In this document: one piece after another, positions 12,026 to 23,295 of the stretch | Layout of the letters: every line of letters begins with the position of its first letter | Numbering within the stretch: the stretch's first letter is position 1 | Source of the DNA: Laccaria trichodermophora | Taxonomy: Eukaryota > Basidiomycota > Agaricomycetes > Agaricales > Hydnangiaceae | Direction: 5' to 3' | Assembly: GCA_018417955.1 (NCBI GenBank) | Contig: JACTVC010000010.1 | Coordinates: forward strand, 1,314,763 to 1,378,762 | Length of the DNA: 64,000 nucleotides | Position numbers and translations under genes: made by a program | Notes under the pieces: generated by a model | Databases searched by the model: none | Told to the model about the DNA's origin: nothing | Seen by the model: only the letters and a program-made list of their open reading frames with translations

Positions 12026-13096
12026 TATGGCGGTTGTTCTGCACATTTAATCCCCGCACGCAACTTTCCGAGTGCGCACGCAACTTTCGACCAGCGCGCA
12101 ACTTTTGGATACTAAATTTGGTTGTTTGGTCTTGTTAGATAGGAACACAACTAGCATTTCTCATGCAACATCACCCAAGCAATGCTCAACATTGTCCCGA
12201 AGTCTCTCATCGTTGTTGAACACGGCGAGCTCACATATAGTGTACATCTATTTATTGCCTAAATCTTCTTTTCTCTGTTTCAACTTCAAAATAGTGTGTA
12301 GAGTATCATTGCAGAATTCATTGTATCAAATAATTTGCGCTGAAAGTAAGGTACGAGCTCATTGTGCTTGACAGTGAGTGGCATATGTCTGTCAACGTGT
12401 GACAGCATAGAAGGTTTGACGTTGCAACATGAGAAGCGATCAGGCGGAGTCTCAATATCTTCTTAGGTAAATTCCATCATCAGGATTGGAATAATCAGCT
12501 TGATCATTGCCAACTACCAAATCTGGTATGCCTCCGTCCGCCCCCAATCGAGCCACTGTTACTCTCAAGTACTTAATTTGTTATTTATACTGTAATTTAG
12601 TGTGTCATGTATGTTATTTGATAGAATGGTAGTGTAATAGTATAGCAATGAGAATATAAGGTTGTATTTGGAGCACTTTACATGGGGGATGGGGTGGAGG
12701 AGACATACTACTCATCAGTTACATCACCAGTCTCACCAATAACCTTCATTACTACATATAACAACTGATTCACATGCTACAGGATACCCTTTGGTCAATT
12801 TGAAGCAAGCAGATGGTCTTGGGATGACTATAAGAAATAATATGAAGGAGATGAATAGAAATCAGTGAAAAGTGCAAAATTGGCATACTGTGACCTGGCC
12901 ATTTTAGATAAAAATTATATGAAGTGGTAGCAGGTAGGGCTGGGGTAGCTAGAGGGTGGTTCGAAAGGAATTACATGGAAGAGTTGATGCCTTTACATAG
13001 TCGGAAGTTGCACCATGCAGTCAAATTTAGCATCCAAAAGTTGTGTGCTGGTCGAAAGTTGCATGCAGGGATTAAATGTGCAGAACAACCACCATA
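12026..13096. mobile_element. 1,071-bp inverted-repeat transposon (MITE-like), TSD CAAAAC
   Basis: The ends are inverted: TATGGCGGTTGTTCTGCAC at 12026 and the complement of TATGGTGGTTGTTCTGCAC ending at 13096. Similarity continues inward for roughly 70-90 bp, including CGCAACTTTCGACCAGC. CAAAAC flanks it at 12020-12025 and 13097-13102. The interior (about 12130-13000) is AT-rich and has no transposase. I infer a non-autonomous element. Its insertion lies 10 bp before the start codon of the next ORF. Confidence 0.8.
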
Positions 13097-13105
13097 CAAA
13101 ACTGC

Positions 13106-13609
13106 ATGACTGCACAAATCTACCATGATCCTGAGGCCCCAGGCAAACTTCCTCCACTCTGGTATCACTCTCCTCTCAATGTCACAAGTGGTACACCCCG
13201 TTTGTGCTACTGGATCAACGAGGAAGGGCTTCGTTGGTTTGAACAGAAATACGGAATCAAACTTGCTGACCATCATCAACAAGATAGTAACGTTCCCTTG
13301 TGCCTGAACACCCTAATACAGGAAGCTGGTATCGCTATAGGATGTTGCTTCACTCCACGACGACATGAATTTGGTGTGTGTGACTTTCTGGTCATCACAC
13401 AGATGCAGTGCAGGGAGTGGATAAATGACGGGCTGGATAATTATGAGGAAGTTTATCAAGAAGATTTGAAATGTCATTCATCTGCGATTGAAGACGAAGT
13501 GAAACAGCAGTTGGAAAATGAGATGGGTTTGTGGCCACCCTTGTATGGTTTGCTGACTCCTCTCTCTGTAGCAATCAAGACATCTGGGTTCAAAAGCTAT
13601 TTTACTTAA
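13106..13609 (+). CDS. Unrecognised 167-aa protein
   Basis: ATG at 13106 lies just after the right target duplication of the 1.07-kb element. The ORF could start further upstream within that element, but the sequence there is transposon DNA, so this ATG is preferred. The protein is acidic, with motifs such as PGKLPPLWYHSP, CYWINEEGLRWFEQKYGI and a helical C-terminal half (ENEMGLWPPLYGLL), and ends in TAA. It may be an exon of a larger gene whose 5' part was displaced by the transposon. No function is assigned. Confidence 0.4.
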   Translation: MTAQIYHDPEAPGKLPPLWYHSPLNVTSGTPRLCYWINEEGLRWFEQKYGIKLADHHQQDSNVPLCLNTLIQEAGIAIGCCFTPRRHEFGVCDFLVITQMQCREWINDGLDNYEEVYQEDLKCHSSAIEDEVKQQLENEMGLWPPLYGLLTPLSVAIKTSGFKSYFT

Positions 13610-14038
13610 TGGTCACATGGAGAAATGCTCACCCAAACTGACAGGAAGCATAGGTGGAGCTTATGGATTTCATCAGGACAGAGATTCTGGTTGCAGGTGG
13701 AGATTGAGGTGCAAATACAGGGAGTGCATGATGATGGATGGAAGGGACAAGAATGTGAGAGAAGGCCGTTATGTCGACTGTGACGGACAAGGTTATACCA
13801 TACAGATATCTTGCTTACTATCAAAAAGAAATAGAGGACTGAGCAGGCAATTTCTGAGGGTGGGGAGTTGGTGAGTTCACATCGGTCGAGTCGTATATGC
13901 GGATGAATAGTAACAACCTTCATGAAGATGTTTCGCTTGTGCCATTGCACCTCTTTGGTTGGATCATCCATGCAAGCTGCTTTGCATGCTCATCTTTCTC
14001 CACCCTCCATGACCACCCCATTGGCTTTGCGGCGGTAG
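13610..14038. other. Intergenic flank before the LTR-B insertion
   Basis: No gene is supported. A minus-strand 121-aa frame (13606-13971) looks like chance. The last five bases, GGTAG, would be the host target site of the LTR-B element starting at 14039; the other copy is not in the window. Confidence 0.4.
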
Positions 14039-14396
14039 TGTAATGGTGGACTATAGTCCTGGACTCTTACATGATATGGGATCATCATTTACACATGTTT
14101 GTCTCTTGTTGTATCTAGTTGTAGTTCGTATTATCTTGATAACCACATTACATACATATGTGGATTGGGTCACAGATACACTTTACAGTTAGGCAACCCG
14201 ATGCCTCCCCTCTGGGATACCAGAGCCTGATGTTGGGTGACAATGTCCCCCTCCCAGGGTTACAGGGATGCTCACTCGAGAAGATGCTACACGTCTCCTC
14301 ATCTTCCTTGCTCTTGCAAGTACCTCACCTTTTCTCCGCTGCCATCTCGTGTGCGCGACTCCATCGAGAAGTCATGGATACATGCTCAGTTTCACA
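14039..14396 (+). repeat. LTR-B, 5' LTR of the outer retroelement
   Basis: 358 bp beginning TGTAATGG and ending TTTCACA. It aligns along its length with the reverse complement of 61261-61626, sharing e.g. CCTCCCCTCYGGGATACCAG, GGGTGACARTGTCCC and TTCTCCGCT. A primer-binding site follows immediately, so this is a 5' LTR in plus orientation. The body of its element is split by later insertions and continues at 27523-27544, 32279-33520 and 39478-39874. Confidence 0.85.
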
Positions 14397-14397
14397 A

Positions 14398-14410
14398 TGG
14401 TGGGGGCACC
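14398..14410 (+). other. tRNA primer-binding site of LTR-B element
   Basis: TGGTGGGGGCACC starts one base after the LTR. It is complementary to a tRNA 3' end GGTGCCCCCA plus CCA. The same 13-mer follows both LTR-A 5' LTRs (27187-27199 minus; 40192-40204 plus), so two LTR families use the same primer. Confidence 0.85.
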
Positions 14411-14521
14411 ACAGACTTCACCAAGATGAAGTCCGTGAGTGCATAGGCGTGGAGAACCTGCAAAAGGTATGCCCCTCTGACACAATCTGTCAACTGACTA
14501 TTGTACATAGCCTACCTACAA

Positions 14522-14838
14522 TGTGAAACCGTGTTCAGGACTTCTCGTGAGTGAAGTGCGAGGGAGGAGTAGTGGATGGCTGACAACGTGTCAGCGCTTA
14601 TTCTGTGTGATTGAGCAGATGACAGGGTGCTCAGCCAGCTTGACATGATGGTTGTGGTGTGCGCAAACCTGCAGGTTTGCGTGTCGCGAGTCACTAGTCG
14701 GCGGACATATCATGCAAAAGGTAATGATATAAGATGATGGGGAACCCTAGCATAGGGTTCCCTCGATATGTACAATGTAACAAACAAGTATATACAATAA
14801 GCGTAGCTAGTCGTGTGATGTCCTAAATACTCCTCACA
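14522..14838 (-). repeat. LTR-A copy 1, 3' LTR
   Basis: 317 bp, TGTGAGGAG...TTTCACA on the minus strand. It aligns with the 5' LTR 27201-27517 with nine differences, all transitions at CpG sites (six lost in the 5' LTR, three in this one). It lacks a PBS and has a purine tract on its outer upstream side, which identifies it as the 3' LTR. Confidence 0.92.
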
Positions 14839-14849
14839 AAGCCCCCCAC
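14839..14849 (-). other. Polypurine tract of LTR-A copy 1
   Basis: GTGGGGGGCTT on the minus strand directly precedes the 3' LTR. The equivalent GGGGGGGCTT precedes the LTR-B 3' LTR at 61627. It would be the plus-strand priming site in reverse transcription. Confidence 0.8.
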
Positions 14850-14875
14850 ATTACAAGACTCAGCTACGGGTTAAG

Positions 14876-17430
14876 TCAAAGCTTGGCTCTCAGTTTGTGA
14901 TGTTTCTTCCCCGCTCTGCAGTGACATGGCGTTTCCTCCATACATTCTTCCAAAGTGACTCCGGCTCTGTGTAATAGAGTAACATCTGGGGCCGGGGAAG
15001 CTCGCCTTGGAGAAGTAAGCCGCATTTCCAAGGGAGCAGGTTGTGAGGGTCCTTCCATAAGATCGTCGACGGTTGGTGGAGAAGGGGCAGAAGGTCGTTC
15101 CCATCTATTAGTGTAATTTTGTACGGCTTCCTTAAAAGTAGCTTCTGAAACAAAGTGAGTTATCACCAAGGCGTCCTCGTCCGTCTTCCTGTGAGTGAGG
15201 AAACCATGTAGTAAACAAGCGTCCTCATTAGACTTCATATCCAACCAAATGAGAGGACAGGAATCAACCACCGTTCTATAGCGTCCCATTCGAACGGCAA
15301 CCCTTCAAAACATAGGAAGCGTGAATCTGAGGAGTGATTTGCGATGGTGTCCATGCTGGTCGATACACTAGCTGCAGGGGTGGACGATATTACTGGTAAC
15401 AGTGGCGTAGTATCTTCTGTTCCAGACGAAGAATGCATTGTAGGATTGGGAGGCATAGCGGCAGGAACTGTACTCTCTTTGTTCGAATCCGATTGATGTT
15501 CCGCACTTCGAGCTTTCTTGATCTGTGTTCGAGTTCCTTCAGCATCTCGACTCCCGCCTTCTAAGGTAGAGGTTCGTGGACGACGGCCCAGGGAACTATC
15601 CTCCTTGTGTACTGGCGGTTCACTATGAGCTTGAACGGTTTGCTGACGATAAGCACGCAGTTCCATTGGAATGGGCTTTTGAAGGGAAGAGGCTGCAGTT
15701 GGCTGGACAAGCAATTGGGGGAGAGGTGTAGTAGACTGTGGAGGCTCAGGCTGCAAAGGTTGAAGCTGTACTTTACTGCTGCCCTTGCGAAGAGAAGACC
15801 TCAGAGGTAGGTCGGAGGGCGGTGGAGTGGGAGCTCTTCGTCCTGCAGTACCTCTTTTCGCGTTAGGAATTGTGTACAGCCAGTGGGACGCCGCATGTTC
15901 CTTCGTGATGACCGTACTTTCCTTCCCATCCCTTAATTCCACGAATCGAGCTTCGGGTGCTGGGAATCCAAATAACTCCACATCCGAGACTGCCCCTGGA
16001 GGTATTTCAAAGCTTTCAAAAACGAATAACTCTCTCCTGTTGGCTTGGTCATAGTATACTCGCTCGCAGTCCTCGGGCCTCGATGACACTGGGCAGAAAC
16101 ACGAAGTGTCCTTATCCAATTCTTCTTCCCTCCAAAATGTCCATTTCCCTGCAGTTGCCATCATGACTGGCGGCGGTACTATCCATTCGACTCGCTCCTG
16201 GGCTAATGATCGTACTTCGGGGTCAGGCACTTTGATCGCTGGGTCTACTCTTGGTGGCAGCGAACGTGCTGGAGACATACGGTCGAGGGATGAGGGACAG
16301 CCATTTTTCATCACTACTTCGGGTATCTCATCTAACAGCCTGTGTTTAAAGCCATCCCATCCTTGCACTCGTGGGTTCAATCCTGCTTGATCCTCAGCTT
16401 CTAAGACAGGTTGGGCTCAAGGTATTCCGTCCTGACTTGCTAGAGTGTTGATCAGGGCGCCGTGCCTATATGCCAAATTGTCGAAACCATTGTGTTCCTG
16501 TGCCAAGTACTGTGCGTCGGATTGTGCTACGAAGTCCGAGTTCTTGTGGTCTTCCTTGTACAAGTAGAGATCGGATACGGAAACTTCGTGGATAACGAAG
16601 CACGGGATCTTGTGCTTCAGCAGCCAATATACTTTGTTCTCCTTTGCACCATTGATCCAAGCTCCCAACACGTTGTCTGCTGCAAAGGGTACCTCCGACA
16701 ACCATTGTTCTGAGATGGCTTCACTCCTTTCAGCAATCATGATGTTCATAGTCCAGACCCAAGTATCCTTCAGCTTCAACCCCCTCTGAACCGCAGCTAC
16801 TTTGTTGACCCCGTCTGTGAAATGCACTTCTCCTATCAATTCCCTAAACTCGCTATCAGTGGGTAATATCGGTCTGTTGCTCCAATAGTCGGGGTTGATT
16901 GCAGCTACGGATTCTAAGCTGGAAATCGTTGCATCCAACTCCCCATTTCGGTTGGTAAGTTGAAGCAGATACACTGCGTCTAATCGACCCCAATCTGTAG
17001 CCCTTCCTTTTGGTAGTGAGCTGACCCAGGCTGTAAACAGAGGAATATGTTCGATCCTCAAAGTCAATGCTTTATTCCTTCGTACAAATGTTAACCATGG
17101 TCTACGGGGGTTGTAGTGCTGGGGAGATCTTGTAGGATCAAAGCGTCCCAGGTGACCATCAAATCGTCGTTTGGAGGGGTCCGTTTCCATCGCTACGTTG
17201 TACCCCGGGGCTCGTATGCCAGGGTAGAATGCGTCGATCGTCGAGTTCGGCGACCACAGATCCCATACCTTCCCTTTTATCAAAACCACGCGACTATGCA
17301 CCCTGGAGAAAGGAGGCAGCAGGAACAATAGAGAATCGTCGACTACTGGAGGTTCGAAGTACCCAAAACAACTCTTTCTCTGGCGAGTTTCATATCGTCG
17401 AGAATCGTGGCCGGTCGGAGCCTTGGTATG
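14876..17430 (-). pseudogene. Additional 3' ORF of LTR-A, RRM-like C-terminus, broken
   Basis: One minus-strand frame of ~720 residues runs from 17430 to about 15280. It is interrupted by a single TGA (16417-16419) between DGIP and AQPVLEAED, then needs a frameshift near 15280 to continue to 14876. The order is: a folded N-terminal region (RRPWLTFVRRNKAL, PLFTAWVSSLPKG, RLDAVYLLQLTNRNGELD, VLGAWINGAKENKVYWLL), a WTFWREEELDKD segment, a long Pro/Ser/Gln linker, and a C-terminal domain beginning FLCFEGLPFEWD and reading on through VVDSCPLIWLDMKSNEDA. That domain has the strand-helix-strand spacing of an RRM. The ORF lies between integrase and the polypurine tract, where env-like or accessory ORFs sit in Ty3 elements. 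Its 5' end is cut by FB2. Function unknown; the RRM assignment is by pattern only. Confidence 0.6.
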
Positions 17431-17629
17431 CACTAGTCCCTACCACTTCTTATCATAAAACACTGGCAACTGCCAGCACAGTGATTTGCCCACTGCCTAG
17501 CCTTTTTATGAAATGAAATACATGGGCAAGGGTTATGAAAGGCATCTCATTTCTTCCCAAGGCTTTATATCATTGCAATTTCATTTCTATTTCTTTCCTA
17601 GGATTTCATTTCATTTCCCCCACTTTATT

Positions 17630-17950
17630 TCATTCCTGTCTAGCACTATTTTTCATTGTGATATTTTGGTATTTCATTTCTGCCTGGCACTATTTTTCAT
17701 TGCGATATTTTGATATTTCATTTCTGCCTGGCAGTATTTCTCATTGCAATATTTTGGTATTTCATTTCTGCCTAGCACTATTTTTCATTGCAATATTTTG
17801 GTATTTCATTTCTGCCTGGCACTATTTTTCATTGCAATATTTTGGTATTTCATTTCTGCCTAGCACTATTTTTCATTGCAATATTTTGATATTTCATTTC
17901 TGCCTGGCACTATTTTTCATTGCGATATTTTGGTATTTCATTACTCTCTA
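17630..17950. repeat. 44-bp tandem repeat in FB2 left arm
   Basis: About seven units of TATTTCATTTCTGCCTGGCA followed by CTATTTTTCATTGCAATATTTTGG, with C/T and A/G variants. The inverted copy is at 22435-22755. The tandem open frames it creates on one strand are not considered genes. Confidence 0.85.
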
Positions 17951-19316
17951 GCTCTGTTTTTCATTGCTTGCCTAGGGTGATATTTTTGTTATTTCATTCC
18001 TGCTTAGCATTATTTTTCATTGCTTGCCCAGGGCATATTTCATTCCTGCCTAGGTGAAAAACAGGGTAGGGATGATGACCCCTGGGAGGGTAGTCATATG
18101 ACCAATTACCAAAAATGGTCAAAAATGAAAGTTGTAGCTCTACACTGTAGCTTCACAAATGTGTTCAAATTATACTCTGAAGTGCTCCCATTGTGGAGAT
18201 ATAAGGTAAAGGATCCTCAAAAGCGTCGCGTTTTTGTTTTTTGTGGTTTTCTCCATGAAAACAAAACCAAATGACATGATTTCAGTATATTTAGAAAGCT
18301 AAAAGAAAGGGCTACAATTATTGTATCATGGGAAAATTGACCAAAAAAGGAATGTGCATGCCCTAGAAAAGAAATTGACACCGACAGACTATAAGACTCT
18401 ACCATAGACTACAAAAGTCAGACTTAGAATACAAAGTTAGGGTTAAAAGCTGATCCAAGACTACAAAGTTTGTAGTGTCCACTTTTCATCATCACAAAAT
18501 TTTTGAGTGTTCATTTTTTCCATAGAAAGGTTTGTAGTTTCTGCCTTTTGGCACTACAAAAGTTTGGTGTGCACTTTTCCCTTAGGAAAGTTTGTAGTGT
18601 CCGCTTTTTGAGACTACAAAGGTTTGTAGTGTCCGCTTTTTCATTAGAAAAGTTTGTAGTGTCTGCTTTTTGACACTACAAAGGTTTGCAGTGTGCGCTT
18701 TTTCATTAGAAAAGTTTGTAGTGTCCGCTTTTTGAGACTACAAAAGTTTGTAGTGGGCACTTTGTCATTAGAAAAGTTTGTAGCATCTGCTTTTTGAGAC
18801 TACAAAAGTTTGTAGTTGACATGTAGTTTATGGTGTCCTTCGCTCTGTCTAGGTTATGGGGATGAGGTTGAAGGATTAACATGATCTTACTTACATATTG
18901 CCAGTGGTGCTGCATTAGTTTTTGACATCATGCACAAGTTGTCTTTCATATTAGCAGTACTTTACCCTCCCTGGGTTAATCCATATGGAATGGATGGAAT
19001 GGGGGGTGGACTGCACAAATTCCAGATGGATTCCATGGAATGGGGGATGGATTCCATGACTTTGGGGGATGGATTCCATGGAATGGCTGATGGATTCCAT
19101 ACTCTATTCTATATGTTCTATACCATTTTAAGGGTGGAATTCATATGGACTCCATATGGAATCCACATGGAATCCACATGGAATGACTTTATAAAATAAT
19201 TCTAAGTCCACATCATGTAATCATGGTTTCTACATTCATGAGTCATAGCTTAGCAGGAAAAAATGAAATGTATTAAATAGACTACACAATTTATGTTTAC
19301 TATTCTCAATATCTAA

Positions 19317-19630
19317 GGGAGGGGGGAAGACAGGGGGAAGTGATGGAGGAGGAGGATGTAGTAGAGTGAGGGGGAGGGAGGGGGGAGGGAGGGGGAAGGA
19401 GTGATGGAGGAGAGAGGGAGTGGTGAAGGGAGAGGTGGGAATGGATGGAGGGGGGAGCAATGGAGGGAGGGGGAGCAACAGAGGGAGGGGGAGCAACAGA
19501 GGGAGGGAGAGCAATGAAGGGAGGGGGAGGGGGAGCAATGAAGGGAGGGGGAGCAATGAAGGGAGGGGGAGCAATGAAGGGAGGGTGAATGATGGAGGGG
19601 TGGTGGTGAGGGATGTTGGAGGGAGGGGGA
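19317..19630. repeat. G-rich low-complexity array
   Basis: Purine-rich GGGAGGGGGAGCAATGAA-type units. The long frames on both strands (Ser/Pro/Leu-rich or Gly/Arg/Glu-rich) are composition artefacts. The G-runs could form G-quadruplexes, which is inference. Confidence 0.75.
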
Positions 19631-19737
19631 GCTTACCTGGGCTCGTCGTTGCCCATTTCCGTTCACGTGAGCGGAATCCTCCATGCGTGGGTGCTCTGGG
19701 TCCACGTTTGTGGGCGGTGGGCTCGTTTTGGCGTGGG

Positions 19738-19900
19738 CAGTCGTGGCGTGGGCGGTCGCGTCGTCTTCGTGGGCGGTCGCATCGTCTTCGTGGGCGGTCG
19801 CGTCGTTGTCGCGTTGTCGTGTCGTCTTCGTGGGCGTTCGCATCGTCTTCGTGGGTGGTCGCGTCGTCTTCGTGGGCGGTCGTTGACATCCGTGGGCGGT
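19738..19900. repeat. GC-rich minisatellite, ~24-bp unit
   Basis: Tandem units of CGTGGGCGGTCGCGTCGTCT with variants (CATCGTCTT, CGTTGTCG). A second GTCGTTGTCGGC array follows at 20120-20230. Very CpG-rich compared with the surrounding AT-rich foldback arms, suggesting a different origin or little methylation decay. Confidence 0.75.
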
Positions 19901-20025
19901 CGTCCTTGGTCGTGGGTGTCGTTGACGTCGGCGTGGTGTGGTGGTGGATCTGCCACGTCACCACGTGGCACCTGTGGTTTGGGTCAGCTCAATGGGTGGG
20001 GTGGTTTGTTCGCGAGTGGAATGAA

Positions 20026-20059
20026 ATGACGGACGACGACATTCGTCGTCGTCCGTCAT
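20026..20059. other. Perfect 15-bp hairpin
   Basis: ATGACGGACGACGAC (20026-20040), loop ATTC, then its exact reverse complement (20045-20059). It lies between the two GC-rich minisatellites. It could mark the junction of a small inverted-repeat insertion; no function is claimed. Confidence 0.7.
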
Positions 20060-20374
20060 CTGGTTGCCACGCCGCTGGCTGACCTGGGCTTTCCGCTCGC
20101 CGTTGTTCCCACCCATCCGTGGTTGTCGTCAGCGTCGTTGTTGGCATCGTCGCCAGCGTCGTTGTCGTCGTTGTCGGCATCGTTGTCGGCGTCGTTGTCG
20201 GCGTTGTCGACGTCGTTGTCGCGGGCGGTCGTGGCTTGAGACGGTGGCGTGGATGGTGGTGGTGGTGGTGAAAGAAAGAAACGACGTGGCAACGCGACAG
20301 CCATAACTGTCACGTTTGAGATGCCACGTGACAAACGATGCTATATACAGACCTTTAGTTTACCTTGTAACAAA

Positions 20375-20444
20375 GCTGGTGTGGCTCAGGTGGTTGAATT
20401 GCTGCTTCTATTCACGACATTGTGGGTTCAATTCTCTCAGATGC
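20375..20444 (+). repeat. tRNA-derived SINE-like head
   Basis: The stretch beginning GCTGGTGTGGCTCAGG has an A-box-like TGGCTCAGGTGG (20382-20393) and a B-box-like GGTTCAATTCT (20425-20435), 31 bp apart. That order and spacing is typical of an internal RNA polymerase III promoter. It cannot be a working tRNA: the stems do not pair well and the B box lacks the usual CGA. A short AT-rich tail follows. I infer a SINE head or tRNA relic. Confidence 0.45.
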
Positions 20445-23295
20445 AAAAATTTTATTTTTACTTAAATATAGTAAGGACACTATAAATCCTATATCTATAT
20501 GTATTCTAATGGTATAATGGTCATTAATTCCTTCCATGGAATCCATATGAACTGCTCCATGGAATCCATATGGACTTGTTCCATGGAATCCATGGTGGAT
20601 ATGCCTAAGTTCCATATGGAATTCAGTGGAATCCAGGTGGAATGGCAATGGATTCCATATGGAATTGACCATTCCATGATCATTCCACATGGAATCCATG
20701 ATGTCCATGGAACAACAAATTGGCTGTGGTCTCAGCCAAGATTCCTTCCATGGATTCCACATGGAATTGGTGATGGATTCCATATGGATTAACCTGGGCA
20801 AGGTAAAGACCTCCATGTTAGGAAAGATGCCTCCATATTAATACATACTGTCCTATCTCAAAACATAGTTATAAGGTCATGGGGATATGGCTGAAGGATT
20901 GACATGACCTCACATATTGCAATTGCCACATCATCACTTCTTCACATCATGCCCAAGTTGGCTTTCAAGCCACAGGAGGCCATTCTTGTGTGAAAGCAGA
21001 CAGACAGTAACTATCAATGTGAAAGCAGAAAATAGCCTGTTCTCATGTGAAAGGCAACTTAGTCATGATGTCAGAAAGTTGTGATGTGGCAATAGCAATC
21101 TGTAAAGTCATGTCAATCCTTCAGCCATATCCCCACATGAACCTATAATAATTATGTTTTGAGATAGGACAGTATGTATTTGTGATATAGGATTGGAAGG
21201 GAATGCCCAGAGGCCATAGTCAAACAGTGGTATATAGCTAGATTTGGATATCTTACATAAATATTGATCTTTTGTCTTGAACCACCACCTTGTCAGCAGT
21301 CTTGCCATCCTCTTGCACTACATGTAGTGCTTTGTATAACTGTACTTCCTACAGTATGCATAGTCATGTTGGGCCAGCTGAGTATCTTGTAACTGCTCAT
21401 TGCTCACTCATGGGTGTTGATCCCAGATCCACCCATTCTTGCCTCCTCCTTCCCTCTTGGCTTCAGCTAAGCGAGAAGTTCAGAGTGAACGCTTCACAGT
21501 ATTAATATGAAGGCATCTTTCCTAATATGAAAGACAACTTGTGCATGATGTCAAAAACTAATGCAGCACCACTGGCAATATGTAAGTAAGATCATGTTAA
21601 TCCTTCAACCTCATCCCCATAACCTAGACAGAGCGAAGGACACCATAAACTACATGTCAACTACAAACTTTTGTAGTCTCAAAAAGCGGACACTACAAAC
21701 TTTTCTAATGAAAAAGCACACACTGCAAACCTTTGTAGTGTCAAAAAGCAGACACTACAAACTTTTCTAATGAAAAAGCGGACACTACAAACTTTCCTAA
21801 GGGAAAAGTGCACACCAAACTTTTGTAGTGCCAAAAGGCAGAAACTACAAACCTTTCTATGGAAAAAATGAACACTCAAAAATTTTGTGATGATGAAAAG
21901 TGGACACTACAAACTTTGTAGTCTTGGATCAGCTTTTAACCCTAACTTTGTATTCTAAGTCTGACTTTTGTAGTCTATGGTAGAGTCTTATAGTCTGTCG
22001 GTGTCAATTTCTTTTCTAGGGCATGCACATTCCTTTTTTGGTCAATTTTCCCATGATACAATAATTGTAGCCCTTTCTTTTAGCTTTCTAAATATACTGA
22101 AATCATGTCATTTGGTTTTGTTTTCATGGAGAAAACCACAAAAAACAAAAACGCGACGCTTTTGAGGATCCTTTACCTTATATCTCCACAATGGGAGCAC
22201 TTCAGAGTATAATTTGAACACATTTGTGAAGCTACAGTGTAGAGCTACAACTTTCATTTTTGACCATTTTTGGTAATTGGTCATATGACTACCCTCCCAG
22301 GGGTCATCATCCCTACCCTGTTTTTCACCTAGGCAGGAATGAAATATGCCCTGGGCAAGCAATGAAAAATAATGCTAAGCAGGAATGAAATAACAAAAAT
22401 ATCACCCTAGGCAAGCAATGAAAAACAGAGCTAGAGAGTAATGAAATACCAAAATATCGCAATGAAAAATAGTGCCAGGCAGAAATGAAATATCAAAATA
22501 TTGCAATGAAAAATAGTGCTAGGCAGAAATGAAATACCAAAATATTGCAATGAAAAATAGTGCCAGGCAGAAATGAAATACCAAAATATTGCAATGAAAA
22601 ATAGTGCTAGGCAGAAATGAAATACCAAAATATTGCAATGAGAAATACTGCCAGGCAGAAATGAAATATCAAAATATCGCAATGAAAAATAGTGCCAGGC
22701 AGAAATGAAATACCAAAATATCACAATGAAAAATAGTGCTAGACAGGAATGAAATAAAGTGGGGGAAATGAAATGAAATCCTAGGAAAGAAATAGAAATG
22801 AAATTGCAATGATATAAAGCCTTGGGAAGAAATGAGATGCCTTTCATAACCCTTGCCCATGTATTTCATTTCATAAAAAAGCTAGGCAGTGGGCAAATCA
22901 CTGTGCTGGCAGTTGCCAGTGTTTTATGATAAAAGTGGTAGGGACCACTCTGGTAGTGTAAAACGCATGCCGTCCATGTTCGGATTCGTAGAAATGGCTA
23001 GAGTCCAGGAATAACCCGCGCGCAGCAGCAGGGTATAATCAAACTAGCGAACAAAGTTTTGAACCGCGCGCAGCAGCGAGTTCTCCACTAAAAGTCAATA
23101 AATGAACGGTGAGAGAAGTAATTGATACTTTTCCCACTGTTCATAATATTTACCTAAATTATGTAATTATGTACTTAGAAACGAGCTCTCCTTCTTCGCC
23201 TATGAATAGAATGTGATGGACATGAATCGAGGCTTCTTGTGTGAATGCTTGAAGGGTATAAGTTAATCCATTCTGCCTTCCTTCCCTTCCTTTCT

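Larger units (their letters stand above)
18960..20808. mobile_element. Element nested in FB2 spacer, CTTTACC ends
   Basis: Inverted ends CTTTACC...GGTTAATCCATATGGAAT at 18960 and its complement ending at 20808, followed on both sides by repeats of ATGGATTCCATATGGAA type (18980-19190; 20520-20790). No clear target duplication was found. The core (19300-20450) holds the G-rich array, a GC-rich minisatellite and a tRNA-like sequence described separately. Confidence 0.55.
17431..22958. mobile_element. Foldback element FB2 (5.5 kb) with nested insert
   Basis: Arms of about 1.5 kb (17431-18945 and 21525-22958) are near-perfect inverted copies around a 2.6-kb spacer. The right end, read inward, is CACTACCAGAGTGGTCCC; the left end is CACTAGTCCC, consistent with loss of 8 bp (CCAGAGTG). 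Just inside, TACCACTTNTTATSATAAAA resembles the same position in FB1. No matching 7-8 bp flank was found (TGGTATG left, TAAAACG right), so one flank may have been altered by rearrangement. No transposase is present. Confidence 0.85.

Noticed and set aside
11588..12101. Minus-strand ORFs of 117 and 125 aa before the 1.07-kb element
   Set aside because: Overlapping frames, no domain, and one runs into the transposon terminal repeat.
19236..20334. Long Gly/Arg or Ser/Pro ORFs (up to 242 aa) in the FB2 spacer
   Set aside because: Low-complexity translations of G-rich and GC-rich tandem arrays, open on both strands.
20375..20444. A functional tRNA gene
   Set aside because: Acceptor and anticodon stems do not pair and the B box departs from consensus; only the promoter-like boxes are convincing.
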